64,000 nucleotides of DNA from Gymnogyps californianus (taxonomy: Eukaryota > Chordata > Aves > Accipitriformes > Cathartidae), in the NCBI RefSeq assembly GCF_018139145.2, contig NC_059483.1, forward strand, positions 3,349,001 through 3,413,000, in the 5' to 3' direction. The notes below the pieces were generated by a model that had not been told where the DNA came from, did not search any database, and saw only the letters and a program-made list of their open reading frames with translations. The position numbers and the translations under genes were made by a program. Positions 11,063 to 24,389 of the stretch are shown piece by piece; positions within the stretch are counted from its first letter, which is position 1, and each line of letters starts with the position of its first letter.

Positions 11063-14000
11063 ATTACTGCAGCCTAGCCAAAAATTAGCGGGTGGAGAAA
11101 GAATTACCAGCACTCCATTTGTACTGTAGAAACCCCCCAGCATGAATGATTTTGGTCACCATTAGGATGCAGAAGGATTTAACCAATAAGGGAAACAAAC
11201 TCAAACTCAGAGTTGACTTTGCAGAGTGAAAGGGTTACAAGGCAATTGCCTCCGAAGGGAATTGCTGGCTGGGTGACCGTTGGTACTGAACCCCACAAAG
11301 CCTCCTCTCCTGAGACAGGTTTCCCAGTGAGGGACTCCTCCTGCCACCAAAGCATCACTCAGGCAAAAGCCCCTTCGCTTCCTATGTACGTCCCCAGCAG
11401 TAAGTCATACACATTCACTGACTGTTGAACATCAAATTCTGGATAGAATAACCTAATGAACTTTTCCACATATCACTCTGACCTTCTCTAAATAAATGCA
11501 GTAAAGACTGCATTATTTTTTTCCCCTGGATGAAAAATACTTATTCATCTTGCAGCAATTCCATGATAGATGACAGCGTAAGAACTCACAAGATTGAGCT
11601 ATCTGTAATCATTTTCTTGCAAAACATCACTAAATTCCTGTCCCATCAGCATATATTGATAACACCATGGCTGATAACATCTGCAGCCCTGCAGAGCATA
11701 TGCTGCTGTACAACCCTGATACTGCGCTCATAAATTTCCTTTCTTTGCTATGCAAAAAGCTGCAAATATCAGGCTTTATTTTTTGGGTTAGTATGGGAAG
11801 AAGGGAGAGAACAGAGTACCGCTGTTATCCAAAATTATGAATGCTCCTCAGAGCTTCTGGAAACTCTCACCCCCCCAGAGAGGATGAGATAAAGGCATCA
11901 GCGCTGAAGGGTATTTCCAAGTTCAGCAGCTGAGAGGCCAAGTGCTACACAAAGCCAAATTAGATGCTAGCTCCAGTGAGCTTCTGTGTATGGCAGAGAT
12001 ATCGTACAATGCAAACTGATATCAATAGGAAATCTATAGGTTTTGATTTTTATTCCTGATGCAGCTTTCCAGTGAAACATTCTGGTTTGTGGCATTTGCT
12101 TTACATGTCTGGATCTGCTGCAAACAGGCAAAACAGACATCAAATATCAATCTCTCATTGCCAGCAATGTATTGCCAGCCTGAACATCTATTTTAAGTCA
12201 GAATAATGAGAACATTTAGCCCTTTTAAGTTCTGGTTTTACTTCAACTAAAGCAACTACACATCAACTTAATGTCTTTCTTTATTCAGTGACACAGAGGT
12301 CACTGCTGTGAGATTTATTTGATTTCACAGTTTGGCTAATTAATTTGCTCATTCAGAACATACACCATCAGCATTGCTTTTGGAGCAGTACTACCAAAGC
12401 AACAGATTAATTTACATGGTACAGTGCATCTGGAATAATTATTACCCCACAGAATTGTTAATGCTCATAATCTGAGGGGAGAGGGAAGTTTCCTACTGTG
12501 ATAAAAGGGCTCTGTTGTGGTTTTATCAGCTGAAAACTGCGTGGACTAAATTACAAGAGAAGCTTCTTGCAAGTGTTGAGCAGCACATATTCCAAAAGTC
12601 CATAAAGCTGTTACGATACCAAGTTTGTTTCTCTGATTTAATTCTTATCAAATTACATTGATAGGCTAAAAATTCTCAACCCCCTCCCATTCCTCCAGCA
12701 CTATTAACCACAACTTCACCAATCAATGCCAATTAATACAGCAGCATTTTTCTCACTACTGAAGAGTGTTGCTGACCTTCTGGTTTGGAAAGCAAGCCTT
12801 TTTATCAAGACATGCTTGAAAACTGGCAGGAGCACAGGTACAGAAAGCAGAAGATTTTAGGGAGACAGTAAAGCGTGATTTAAAGCATCATGCATCGAGA
12901 TAGTTAAGTAGTTTGAGTTCTGGACAATTGATTGACCAAGAAGGGAGCAGTTTCGTTTCTTTTGCCATTGAGAGTTGATCTAAATTCTCTGGTTCCAGTT
13001 CTTGGGTCTTTGATTTGCTGGAAGCACTTTGCTTTGACCAACTTATTACTTCCTTTCGCTACACTGTGTGAAGCGATCATTCTTGACTTCTCTTTGGACA
13101 TCTAATTCCTACACTTCTTTCCTGTTTCTATAACATGCTGCTGTTCAGTGAAAAATCAGAAAGACTGGATGGATCATATGGAATATTTATTTTCCAGTAT
13201 TCCTGGAAATTTATAATCTGTGTTCTATTGCAGTGATATTAGCGGTAGGTGTTTACTCTTCCTACCAGCTAAGAGTAACTGCTGGGATTTTTAAGTTAAA
13301 AGTCAGAACAGTATACCACTTCTATTCACCAGCATCTTCAGTATCACAGTAGTGATATCTATGGCACCCATGGAAACTGGACAAAGCAAAGTCCAGAGAC
13401 TGTGGAGGTAGATCCCAAAGGAGAAGGGTTTAAAGGTCACATTAGGCAGATCTCACTAACATGAGAAAAAAGTGAGAAAGTATTAAAAGTCTCTGGAGTC
13501 CCCTGATGAGATGTGAGCAGTTGACAAGTGAGATGAAGTAAAAGGTAAGATGTCAATGATTACACTTTCCTAATTAGCATTGGGAAGAATTTGAATAGCT
13601 GTTGTCTAGTCAAGTGAGCTAAGAACAGGTTAAGACCATTAAGTTTTAACAGGTAATTGGCAGACCAGATAGCATGTAATTTGCAACCAATTTGAAACTG
13701 CTCAGGTTAGCACAATGCTCCACACTATTTCTGATTTCCCTGGGCAACACAGTAACATCCTATTGACCCAAGCATACCCTATATTTACCCTTTCATCCCA
13801 TTCCTAGCTTCACAGAAGCAAGGATAAGTATATTTATAGTAGAAAATACTAAGTTGGTAGACATTTCCAGTCCTGTAGGCCTGTAAATGCAGGCAATTTA
13901 CTAGAAGTAGTGTTCCAAGTGTGAGATGTTCAGACTACTAACAATAGGGGAGTTTTTTGTGATGATGTTCTTATGACAAAAGGCTCCTTCTCTTGTGCTA

Positions 14001-15261
14001 TGGAAGCCCACAATTGCTCCATCTCACAGAAGGGACATGGCCTGGGCTGTGAAAGCCTGCAACAAGCAAGAAGAAAGAGTAACCAGACAAGCATCTCTGT
14101 GTCAATGCTCTTAGTCTGCAAGGATGTAAATAACAGTATTGGGTGGCTTTTAGGGATGACAGTAAGTATTGAAGTTTTCCTGCAACTTCCATAAAAAAAG
14201 CTGCTGCCGTATTGACCATAGAGAGGTGACGTGGGTGACAAGAGCCTTGATAAAACAGACTGAGAAAGATTTCGTCTCCCTCTCTTCCTCATTTTGGCAA
14301 AGTCACTGAATAGCAGAGTAAAATAAACACATAACATCGTGGAAAAAAGGTATCTTTGATATTAGGACTCTTTATTAAATATGTTGACCTTCTAGTAGTA
14401 GCAGGAGAAACAGTCATTTCCTCATCTTTGGAGTTTATGCCTCTGTAACTCAGGCTTGAGGAAGAGATTACTTGCAAGTGTAATTTGTCCTATTTTGACC
14501 CCCTTCTTAGGGTCAAAAATAACACTATACACTTACTTTGGGGATTTTGAACTCCATTTTACTGTGGCAATTTAATACTGCCACAGGGAAATCAACCAAT
14601 CACTGCACATTAGAAAAAATGCAGCACTGACCCCATTTAAAATGAACTGGTCAATTGAATTGAAATATTTGAAGATTAAGAAATTTATTAACACTATTTA
14701 GATTCCATAATGCTGTCTGCACATAATGCAGACTCTGCAAACAGAAAAAAGCATTCACTCTGCATGAAATATGCACTGATCCTTTCAATCAAGTCTTCTC
14801 TATAGTTTCCAGGAATCTTGAAAGCTTAAACACAACTGTAAAACCTCTGTTCTTGGTTGTAAATGCACAAGAACTTGCCTGATGTCAATAGCTTAAAACC
14901 ATGGCCCACAGTGAAAGGTGAAATACTTGAATTAATCAAAGTTTGTATTTTGGTGGGTTTGCTTTCAGAAAGAAAAAAGGAAGAAGGCAGAGCTCTCTAA
15001 TGCAGCCTCTTTACCCAAGCTGTTCCATCAGGTTTTCATAACTGCAGCAGAAAAAAAGCAAAACACAGCATCACCTCCACTACTCCCTCCCTCTTCCATA
15101 TTATACCTGGACCTTAAACATCTTCCTCAAGTCTCCACTCTCCAGCAAGCCTATATCTGGCACAGAATCCACCTCCCACTCTCCAGTAATTGTAGTACAT
15201 AAAACATTCACAAAACTCTCTGCCTACCGTGCATTCCCAGTGCTTCCCAGCTCAGACACAG
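11063..15261. other. unique noncoding DNA, with a TAAT-rich patch
   Basis: No exon is supported. A 135-codon minus-strand frame (13,930-14,337) overlaps frames on both strands and carries no domain. Around 12,335-12,480 the sequence has several TAAT cores (GGCTAATTAATTTGC, GATTAATTTAC, GAATAATTATTACC) and few simple repeats, the texture of a conserved noncoding element, although conservation cannot be tested here. Confidence 0.5.
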
Positions 15262-15290
15262 CCTGCTCCTGCTCCTGCTCCTGCTCCTGC
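15262..15290. repeat. (CTGCTC)n hexamer microsatellite
   Basis: About five tandem CTGCTC units (CCTGCTCCTGCTCCTG and onward) with no interruption until CTTC. A short, perfect array of this kind is a plausible length polymorphism. Confidence 0.9.
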
Positions 15291-15536
15291 TTCTTTTACC
15301 TAGGCAGCCAGGAGAGCAAATGCACTCGCCTTAAATAGATACCAATGGTTTCAGCCCACAGGTTCAGTGAGATTTGATGAACTTGAGGGGAACCCAAATC
15401 ACCTGTGTAACTCTGGATTTCTACCAGTGAGATGAAAGGAAAATGCACAAAGTGGTTATTGAGAGTACAGATAATTATAGCCACATGAAGGTCAATGGCA
15501 GGCTATTGCCTGAAGGACTGCAAAGGTCTGAGATGA

Positions 15537-15652
15537 TACATACATATATTTTTATCTACATATCTATACACACGCGTACGTATACTGTATTATATATGTA
15601 TGCATATAAACATATCTATGTAACAATGATATGTATACATGTGTACTTAATA
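15537..15652. repeat. degenerate TA/CA-rich microsatellite
   Basis: This alternating purine-pyrimidine tract is made of ATACATA, TATCTA, CACACG, GTATATAT and GTATGCATA pieces. It is an old interrupted (TA)n/(CA)n array. The 82-codon frame 15,443-15,691 with many Y, I, H and T residues is just this repeat translated. Confidence 0.75.
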
Positions 15653-18600
15653 TTATCTTTTTCTAGCAGCCTAGCTTTATGGTGGAAGTAAAATGAGCAG
15701 TTGTTGTTCCTTCTGATCATTTGATTAACTCATTGCTTACAAATACCTCCCATCCACTTTGCTAACGGCCATCCATTAGACTTAATACTGATTCTAAGGC
15801 TTGTCATGTTCTTCATGGTTCTTTGCTTTCAAGTAATGTGTTAACAATAGACATTTAGAATCCCTGAATGTTAGATATAAATAGCATATTGTAGCTTCAT
15901 GAACCTGATTGAAAATGCATTATCTGGTAATGGTACATGGAGTCTATTTCACATCTCTCGCGTTCTCAGCCTTTCATTCGAGACCAGATCAGACCAAAAG
16001 CTGTGACCATTGAATGTAGAACTAATAAACTGTGTAGAATGAGCTGTGATATCGATCCACTGCCTAGAGGATAGGTCCCACTACCACAAATGGCACATAT
16101 AGCACTGTTGCATACAATACCTTGAGAAGATAAGCTAGGACCCAGGCTGCAATTATGATTGAGTTGAATTACTGGGGCAGAATTGCTTAAAGTGTGACAC
16201 ACTGTTTTGCAAAAGTAATTTTTGTACTCAGAACTGTTGCTTCTGTTTACCCCCTATATAACTGCCTCCAAGAATTTTTCTTTTGGCCCCAAAAAAGCTG
16301 TCCTTGGCTGCATGTGAGGCAATGAAGCTTATAATGCCATCACCTAAGCACCTTCATGTGTGTGAGACATGGAGTTGCTGCCACAGAAACACTGGTCAGT
16401 TCGAGGTAGCAGGCATCTGGAAGAGCAGCTTAAATTCACTTTTAAAAAAAGTCTGCATGTGATAGTGACCTTTGAACTACGAAGCAGTGGAAAGGCTGCC
16501 ACTGTTAATTTGGCACTTACTTAGCTTCATGGTCTGCAGATTATGACAATCTGCATTGCCATATCAAATGAGACTGCTAACAATTCGTGGTGTGCAGAGT
16601 GTATGTGACATTGTAGAAGATCTATCTCTTGCTCTCTCTTGTGCAAGTTCCCTGGTTTAGTGACCTACTTCATTCCAACAGCTATTTCTATTGAGTAACA
16701 ACATTTAAATTTTCTCTTCCAAGTGACAATCACCAATATAAATATGCTATCTTTATCAGACTGCTTACACACTTATAAAAATACGTGGGAACTGAATTGT
16801 ATGCTGAGCACTGCATGAACTGTATACAAAGCGCTATGCCATGTTTTTATTTGTTTGGTCTATTCAAAGTGTAGAAGAATATGAACTGAGTGCCTAATTA
16901 AAATGAAGTGTAACTCATAACAGTTTATTTGCACTGCAGTGCATTTGCCATATTATTCATTACATTGCATTCAGTACCTTACCATTTAGTTATAGTACAC
17001 TAGAACTGCCACTTAAAAAGAAGTGTAACACATTCTTTCTTTTATTTGTGTCCAGAGTCTTAACCATCTGCTTTATGGGGCTTCATCAGTTTACACATCA
17101 TGCTACTAACTGCAATGAAGCTCTAATTGCACATGTGATTTAACTAATAAAAAGGATCCATGTTTTTTAGCAGTGGGCAAAACTTAAGCGATTTACTTCT
17201 GATAAACTTTCTGTATGTGAAGTTGTATTGATCTTACTTTTTAATGAGTCCAAAATCAGGAAATAAAATGGTAGTGTAAACTTTGTTCAGCCTGAAATTG
17301 GTCTTGCAGAGCTTTAGACTGGTGTGATTTCAACTGGAGATGGAATTGCAGACTCACAGGATATTTAAGAGTATACGTATCACATTTGCAGTATTCAAAC
17401 CATCTCATCACTGTCGAGTATTTGGTTTTAGCTAAGAAAACTCCCATTCATCACGTCAAACATCAATCTAGTAGCACAGAAATGGAGAGAAGTGATATCT
17501 AAGTACAGACAGAATGATTCTACTCTCTAGGAGGACATATTTCCTCTGGTTCCTTTTTGGAGGTGCAGAGTTTGTAACCACAAGATGACCCAAGGAAACA
17601 AAGCTAATATACAGTACTTATAAGGCACTTAATTTTTGTCGTTATTTGAAGACAGAAGCCAATGTCTCAAATCTGAGCCCAAATGCTCAGAGAAGTCTGG
17701 GAGCAAATGTGCATCAATAAAAGCAAAGTTACCATAAAAAGTAATGTTACCCTTGCAAAATTCACATGTAGGTACATGTGAATTACTGGTTTGACGAAAA
17801 TCAGTGAGAAACATGATCTAAGCAGATAAAATTTTGCTATGTACATTCTTAATGTTGCAGGAGGATATAAGACTGGGATAAACTTCATTTTCAGTTGTAT
17901 TTCAAGGATTATGCACTCCCATAATATAAATAAACAGTCTATTTAGTGAAATATGGGTGATGTGCTGCTATGTAAATGAAAACTTCTACCCAGGCAAAAC
18001 TACAGAACATTTTAATTGGCCATGCAGTGTGTACCTACATTTCACAGAGAAGGAGCAAACAGAGAGAGTATGGGATAACATATGTCTGCTGTTTACAACA
18101 CCAGCACAAGTCTGGGTTGGTTACACTGCAGTTCAGGGGTTAGCTTACTCCCCCACACTGCGCTGGCACCAATAAAGTGGCAAAGTTTTCACATTGTCTA
18201 CTCCATACTGCAGCAGAGTATACTTCTGTTTAAAGGTGACTTAATTACACATTGCATGTGTGTGGCAGGTACCGTCTTGCCCAGGACGTGGACCAGCTAT
18301 TTAATGTTTTCCTCTGTGGTTTTAGGTGATGATACTGGTTTCCAGTGCTGTGCAACATGGGCAACTGATGCAAAAGGACCAGAAATGCAGAGTCCCACAG
18401 TTTGCAGGAGCACCCAGCAACCACGTATGGAGAAGGGCTAGAAAGGAGTGATAGGGCAAACGTGTAGGAAAACTCTCCTGATGGTCTTTACACATGGGTC
18501 AAAGCAAGACTTCCCATGGTGACTGCATGCAGCTAAGGGTATGTGTCTTGCAGTTTCCTCATCCCTTTGTATTAAGGGATTGCTTCAAGTTATTCCTGGA

Positions 18601-18850
18601 TCTGATAGGAAAACTTCCAGAGTTGGGGTGGGAAGCAAACCTTTAAATTAACCCATAGGTTTAAAAACAAAAGAACACCCTCCCGTCCAACAGCCTCTCA
18701 TGAAATATGAGGCTGGCTAAGATAAAAGGACAACTTCCTAGACTTTCCTATGCTGCTGCTGTCCCTGGGGCATGTTTTAGCTATCTAAGTAACACTCTAT
18801 CTTTCCTTATGGGAGGAGCAGACCACTTAGTTCTTTTTACAAAATTCTGA
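15653..18850. other. unique AT-rich noncoding DNA
   Basis: No gene is supported. The longest frame is 119 codons at 18,082-18,441 (plus), without a domain. A pair of near-identical 17-mers (TTAAAATGAAGTGTAAC at 16,899 and TTAAAAAGAAGTGTAAC at 17,013) sits in a low-complexity-free AT-rich segment. Nothing else stands out. Confidence 0.6.
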
Positions 18851-21059
18851 AATCCCTACTATGACAAAACCTTTTGGAAGTCAATGGATGTTTTGCAAGA
18901 ATAAAACCGGGTAGACTCAAAGATTTGCACTACTAATTACAGAAAAACGCCGACTATTGTACTTTTTTGTAGATAGGTTCGTGGGAAAGAAGATTGTCCA
19001 CTCCACATGCAGTTCAACCCGTGGTTGTCTCCCTGTGTGCATACGCAAAACCTTCGGTCTTGGATCACAACTTCTCTTAGGAAACAGTATGACATTTCAG
19101 ACACAGGCAGGCCCTCCCTAGTTGACAAAGCCCCTTCCATCTATCTTTTTAATGATATTTCTAGTCATTCTTCAATTCGTAGTACAAACCAAAGGCAAAT
19201 GACATCTGTCCTCTGCAATTAGCTACTTAAAGCCATCATCTTCACCGCCGGACAGGCACACAGACAGCTAGCCTTTGTTCAGCCTGAAGGATTTATTTTG
19301 CTTCTAATTGCATCTGGTTATGACAAACTACTGAATCCAAAATTTAAACCAGAAAGCAGCACACTCCTAAACCGATGTGAAAGACAGCAAATCTGCATAG
19401 TCTTTGAAGAACTGTCTTGGAGAGAAAAAAAGTAACAAGTGCATGAGCAAAGAGTGTGCGTGGTGCCCATACTGGCATGCTGAAGGTGTTCTAGCAAGGT
19501 TGGGGTTTATAGGGACTGTAACCAGACATCAATTTATAAAAACACATTGCTTACGAATGTAAATACAAGGTGGTATTAAAAGTGTCTTTGGCAAGTAATT
19601 ATATGTTGAATTTTTACAGCACATAGAAAATAAGAGAATTTTCCTCAAGTTAAATACATCTTGTAAAGGAAATGATGTGCTACCTCATTCACTAAACATC
19701 AAACACAAGTATTTTATTTCAACTTCAGAGGTTGCATAAGTAGTATGCAAAAACTGGGTCAAAACGTTTGTTTAAAAATGTTGCATATCTAAATAGGAAG
19801 GGGAATTGTTAATCCATGAACAGGGTATATCACTGTTGCAGTCGATTACTTTTTCCTAATTGTTTTATAATTGTTTCCATTGGTACTAAGCATAAAATTT
19901 AGGCTTAAATAATTCTACTTTAACAGATCAGGTTGGTAAGTTCAGGATATCTATTTATTTTTTGAAAAGCCTTTTCAAAACATTTGAAAATTAGAATATT
20001 CAAAGAAGTGCAGGCAAATTTTGGATATTTGTGATTGGGCACACATGCTTCTCTATTTCTTTAACCAAGCCCAGCCCATGCACTTTGCAGCTGCTAGGGA
20101 AACCTGCGAGGGAAATTTATACTTCCCAGGTTTTCATGTCCCAATCCAGTTTTTCACAATTTTTTTTTTTCCTAAAACTCTTAAGTCTACAGAGAGAAAA
20201 TGCTGTTGTAAACATGACCCAGATATCCACTTCAAGTCTGGTAGTGATAAAAATTATCATACAGTTTTTGCAATCTGGTTTCCAAAGTTCTGCTTGTAAT
20301 AGCTTCCTTTATATTTATTTCCTTTAAATATATCTTTTTAGAATATTTATGGATACTATTCTCCTTCTGCAGAGTCCTTGCCCTTGTAAAGTAAGCAGCC
20401 AGTGTAGCTTAGGATATACGTCGGTATAAATTATTTATTGAAAGCATAAAGTATTGAAGAGTATTTTCTTAAACTTTATTCTCTGACAATATAAAAAAGA
20501 AAAAATCATCTAATTAAAATGTAGGCTTTATATGAAATTGAAAGAATTTGGTTTCTCTGACTTATGGTATTGCAACCTTTGACAGGATTTTTTTTAATAA
20601 AAGAGAAGAAGTATGTTTTCTAGAAAAAAAACAACAGGGATGACTTATCCCTGAAGTAAATATCCAGCCTGTGAAACATAAATAACAAGACTAATGGAAG
20701 AGGAATATAGATAAACCAGATTAACAGAAAAGATGAAAGCATAAAAAGCATGAGTGTGCTGTGAAAACTCTCCTGGGCTAACTAGAAAAACTTGTCAGAG
20801 TGTGCACAGGGAGAAAAGAAATAAAACATTAAAGATCAAACAAAAAGATCCTGAAAATTGGGTAATATTTCAGGTATTTATGTGTACTAACTAGGTAGCT
20901 ACATATGTAAGAAGGACTGGCAGTAAAGAAAATGCTAACGATGAGTAAGGCAGAATGATCAAAACCTAGAAAGAAAATGCCATTTTGCACGAAGATTTTG
21001 GTACCAGGTGCTCCTACAAAATTCAAATACGCTTATCCAAGTTTTACATCATGTCTTGC
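18851..21059. other. unique noncoding DNA
   Basis: A GGAAGTCAATGGATGTTTTGC block at about 18,875 faintly recalls the fold-back repeat core but is too short to call. The remainder is AT-rich with A and T runs (twelve T near 20,160). Two overlapping plus-strand frames at 20,021-20,327 (92 and 98 codons) have no recognisable content. Confidence 0.55.
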
Positions 21060-22300
21060 TCGACTAATATTTCTGTAATATTGGGCATGGGTTGGATTTG
21101 TTGCGCGCCAGCACAGGAACCCTCCGTGCAACTGGGGGGGACTTAACTGGGACAGGACTGTGAGGTGGTACGTACCGGTGGGGATGGCCCATGTGCTTCA
21201 GTGGAGATGCATTGCAGAAAAACATCATTTCAGTTCTCATTTGTGGGGCCAGCGGGACCTGTGTGTTTGCGGGGGAATATTACAGCAGCGGCCTCTCAGT
21301 GTTTAAAGGTGCTGGGTAGAGCAACCATATTGTTTCCCCGGCTGGCTGCAAACCCAGTGCGTGAACACCTGGATTTGCTCTGGATCGGTTTCGGGCAGGA
21401 GATGTGCAGGGTGAGCGCTGCACGTGGACAGACAGATATTTGGACCTGACAGCCACTGTCTGGTATTTTTACTCAATGTGGAGGAAGAGGACTAGAAGCG
21501 AAGCCAACAACTCATCCAAAGTGGTTAACTTTGGAAAGCTAAAATGAAGGAAAAAAACCCTGAACTGTGAATTTTTTAGGTCTTAAAAAATCCTCCAAAG
21601 CTGTGGCACCAGGGTCGTTCCCTGACAAGGAGAACACATTGTATGTACATTTATGGGTAAAGCTAAACTTTCTCTTTCTGGTTTCAAACTAATCCAGTGT
21701 TCAACAAATAAGTACAAAAACCCAACGAAGGTCTCTTTTAACCTGGTCACAGACCAAAGCACCCTTTCCTATCAGCACACCACCAAATCAATACCAAAGA
21801 ACACCTTCCTCGGGCTCTTTGGCAAGAGCCCTGCCTGCAGCCAGCATGACCTGAACCTCTGAAACCTCTGAGCAAGCCACCACGCTGCGTCCCTGGCTGC
21901 CCCGACCGGCAGAGGAGGGAAACTTCACCCCATGCTCAAGCCTGGGAGGTCTCAGCCCCTCTCCGTGGCCCTGCGTGGATGGTGGTGTTCTCCTCACAGC
22001 AAGCTGAGATCCTTCTCAGCAGCTCCAAAGCAGTTGTCCAGGCTTGACCTTTAAGTTAATTTGATTATACAATATTTAATTATAGTGTATATTAATAGTA
22101 TTATTTCCTTAGACAAAATATACCCACTAGGGCCCTTGGCAGCACCGCCAGCACCAGCTGCCTCCCATGTCTCCCAAAGGCCGCTTGATCTTCCAGCCTG
22201 GCTCCCGCGAGGTCAGGTCAGCTGGAGAGAGGAAAACATCTGTATCTACAACTCCATCCATCCCTCCAGTAAAAGTAAATGAAGGGCAGAGGTAAGTGGG
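21060..22300. other. GC-richer noncoding region
   Basis: From 21,100 to 21,440 and from 21,780 to 22,260 the sequence is GC-richer than its surroundings, with scattered CpG (TGCGCGCC, GTACGTACCGG, TCGGTTTCGGG). Open frames (94 codons at 21,165-21,449; 100 codons minus at 22,127-22,429) reflect composition. No exon with matching splice sites is convincing. Confidence 0.45.
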
Positions 22301-22844
22301 GCAGCTCCGTAGCAGATAATTTCTAATACCAAATACCACCTGGATGCAATCGTAAACCTTTTCAACTTTTGATAGAGCAAAACAAAGCCGAACCACTTCA
22401 TATGCAAATATATTTGAAATTATCTCCATTCATGATTTCTAAGTTTCTGTGCCTGGGATGTGGCTCTGCTTTCCGTGCTGGGTTCTGCAGATAGGACTTG
22501 AACTCAGATGGACTCCGGGCTCACAGAAGTACATTCCTATTTTGCAGATTAAAAAAACTTAGTAAATGTCAATTCAGAATTAAACTGCACTGCAAATCTT
22601 TTGTAACACTACATTTAAAATTACTTTATTGGGAGATTAATATCTGAGATATACCAGAATTTTCTTCAATTATTGGAGTTCAGTAAGACTGAAAACCTCA
22701 GAATGAGCTATTTCTTCCTTCTTGGCCAGGCAGCTGAGATCCTTTGATTCCATCATGTTTTGACTTTTTTTCTGTAGTTATGTTTTACTTTCTGTAAAAC
22801 ACTCTTTTTATTACAGCCCCAGTCATCCTTCTACACACAGCAGA

Positions 22845-22907
22845 GCTTAAGTGCCTGATCCTCTTAAATAAATGAAAGTCTATCCACTGTGTTTTGATCC
22901 AACCCTT
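22845..22907. repeat. decayed fold-back interspersed repeat, copy 5
   Basis: GCCTGATCCTC is followed by AATGAAAGTCTATCCACTG and then GTTTTGATCCAACCC. This resembles an old amniote motif of GCCTGATCC, AATG(A/G)AAGTCTTTCCATTGA and CTTTGGATCAGGCCC, in which the two ends are inverted repeats of each other (GATCC and GGATC). The arms are eroded. Called by recall only. Confidence 0.45.
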
Positions 22908-24190
22908 AAAAGAAAAATAGCAAAGGATGACTGGGTCATATTGATTTTGTTTCAGCCTCACCCGGCAAGTCCAAACTCATTAGAACAACTCAAATTGCAA
23001 AAAAGGCAAATAACTTTGGGTATGGAAATGCTAGGCCAGCCACTTGCAGTGTGGCTTCTACCACCACACACTGTAGGGTTTCAATATGTTATGAACAGTC
23101 TCAAAAGCGATGCTTGAAAGCGTTAGTTTTGGTAACCTTGGGACAGGTTGGATGAGCTGTCTTTGAAAAAGGTCAGATTTGAGAGAACAGAATGGCTATC
23201 ACCATCGGTGCGATGAAACGTGGTATATAGAATAAACCCAGCTTTGGTATGAGGCGGCTATCACCCATACGCAGCTTTTAAAAACTTGCACATCAAAGGT
23301 GAGTACTTTGAATTCTCCATAATGGTCTATAGTTTTAAGACAATCCAGTGATTACTACGTGATCCGAAGCTATTAAAAAATGTTGGGGTTTTTTTTGAGG
23401 TTTCCTTTTTTTGCTGTTGTTGTTTGCTTAATCAGCTCATCGGTTACACTTGCATCTGCTGCCTATGAGGGAGTGAGGTGGGCTATGGGCTTTTACTGTT
23501 ATTGATTACTTTAAGTTCTGCCAAAAAGTGTTATTAAAAAAAAAAAGCAAGCAATTTCAGCACTTTGAAGGATGTTAGTCATGACTTACACAGATTTTCT
23601 CATGGACTGCTTCTATTGCAGTTTTTGGCTAGTAAATACAGCACTGAGCCGTAGCTGGAGAGACCTGCCCTCCGTTTGCAGCTTCACCCTGACCCAGCGG
23701 GTAACCTGGAGCAGCTCCGTTTCCCACTAGGGATCTGCATCTGTGATTCCCTTTGAGATCCACTAGTGTGGCTCCACTGTTAATAACAGCTAACAGCAAT
23801 AATAATCATATATTTGTTATTCTTAACATGAACAGAGCCAAACCTGCCAGCTAACTCGTGCTGAAGATGCCTGGTTTTCACTGAGCTGGTGACCAAGACA
23901 GGTACTACTCAGTGTAGGTAAAGACGGGCAGAGCTGCTGCTTGGCTCTTGTTCTTGCATTGCTGCTCCTTTGACAATTATGGTGGTCTTTTTATATAATC
24001 TCACTTGTCAAAATGATGCTCACGCTTCTGTGCTCTACCTATGGCTGTTTTGGTACACTGCTGCTTAAGCTCACAAAACTTACTCCATCAGCCTGCCCAT
24101 TTGAGTAAGGACTTTCCACAACGACCTTTAACAAACAGCTTTTCCACAAAAGCCAGTAAGATTTATTTAAATGTCTCTCGCTTATTTGGC
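22908..24190. other. unique noncoding DNA
   Basis: No open frame reaches 85 codons except the 81-codon frame 22,872-23,117, which starts inside the repeat relic. It includes a T-rich and an A-rich run near 23,390 and 23,537. No gene or repeat family is recognised. Confidence 0.6.
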
Positions 24191-24232
24191 GGGGAAAAAA
24201 AAAAAAGAAAAGGAAAATAAAAAAATAAAAAG
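24191..24232. repeat. A-rich low-complexity tract
   Basis: About 14 A residues follow GGGG and are then interrupted by G and T (GAAAAGGAAAATAAAAAAAT). No polyadenylation signal or retrogene body is seen upstream, so it is simple sequence and not an obvious retrocopy tail. Confidence 0.8.
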
Positions 24233-24389
24233 CCTTGACTCGGTGTCAAACTTCAAATCTGGAAGCATTCCTATTGCCGCAGCAATTTTAGACAGCATTT
24301 TGCCTAGCTCACGGATTTCACAGGCTAAAACGCCGTTGGAAACACCACCTCTAAATAGCAAAGCTTTCAGAGCTGGCATTTCTGCGCTG

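Noticed and set aside
18855..18900. GAAGTCAATGGATG as another fold-back repeat copy
   Set aside because: It is too short and lacks the second arm; chance cannot be excluded.
23135..23180. ACAGGTTGGATGAGCTGTC as a CR1 3' segment
   Set aside because: Only a few bases match the CR1 GGTTGGATGGGG stretch and the flanks do not continue the consensus.
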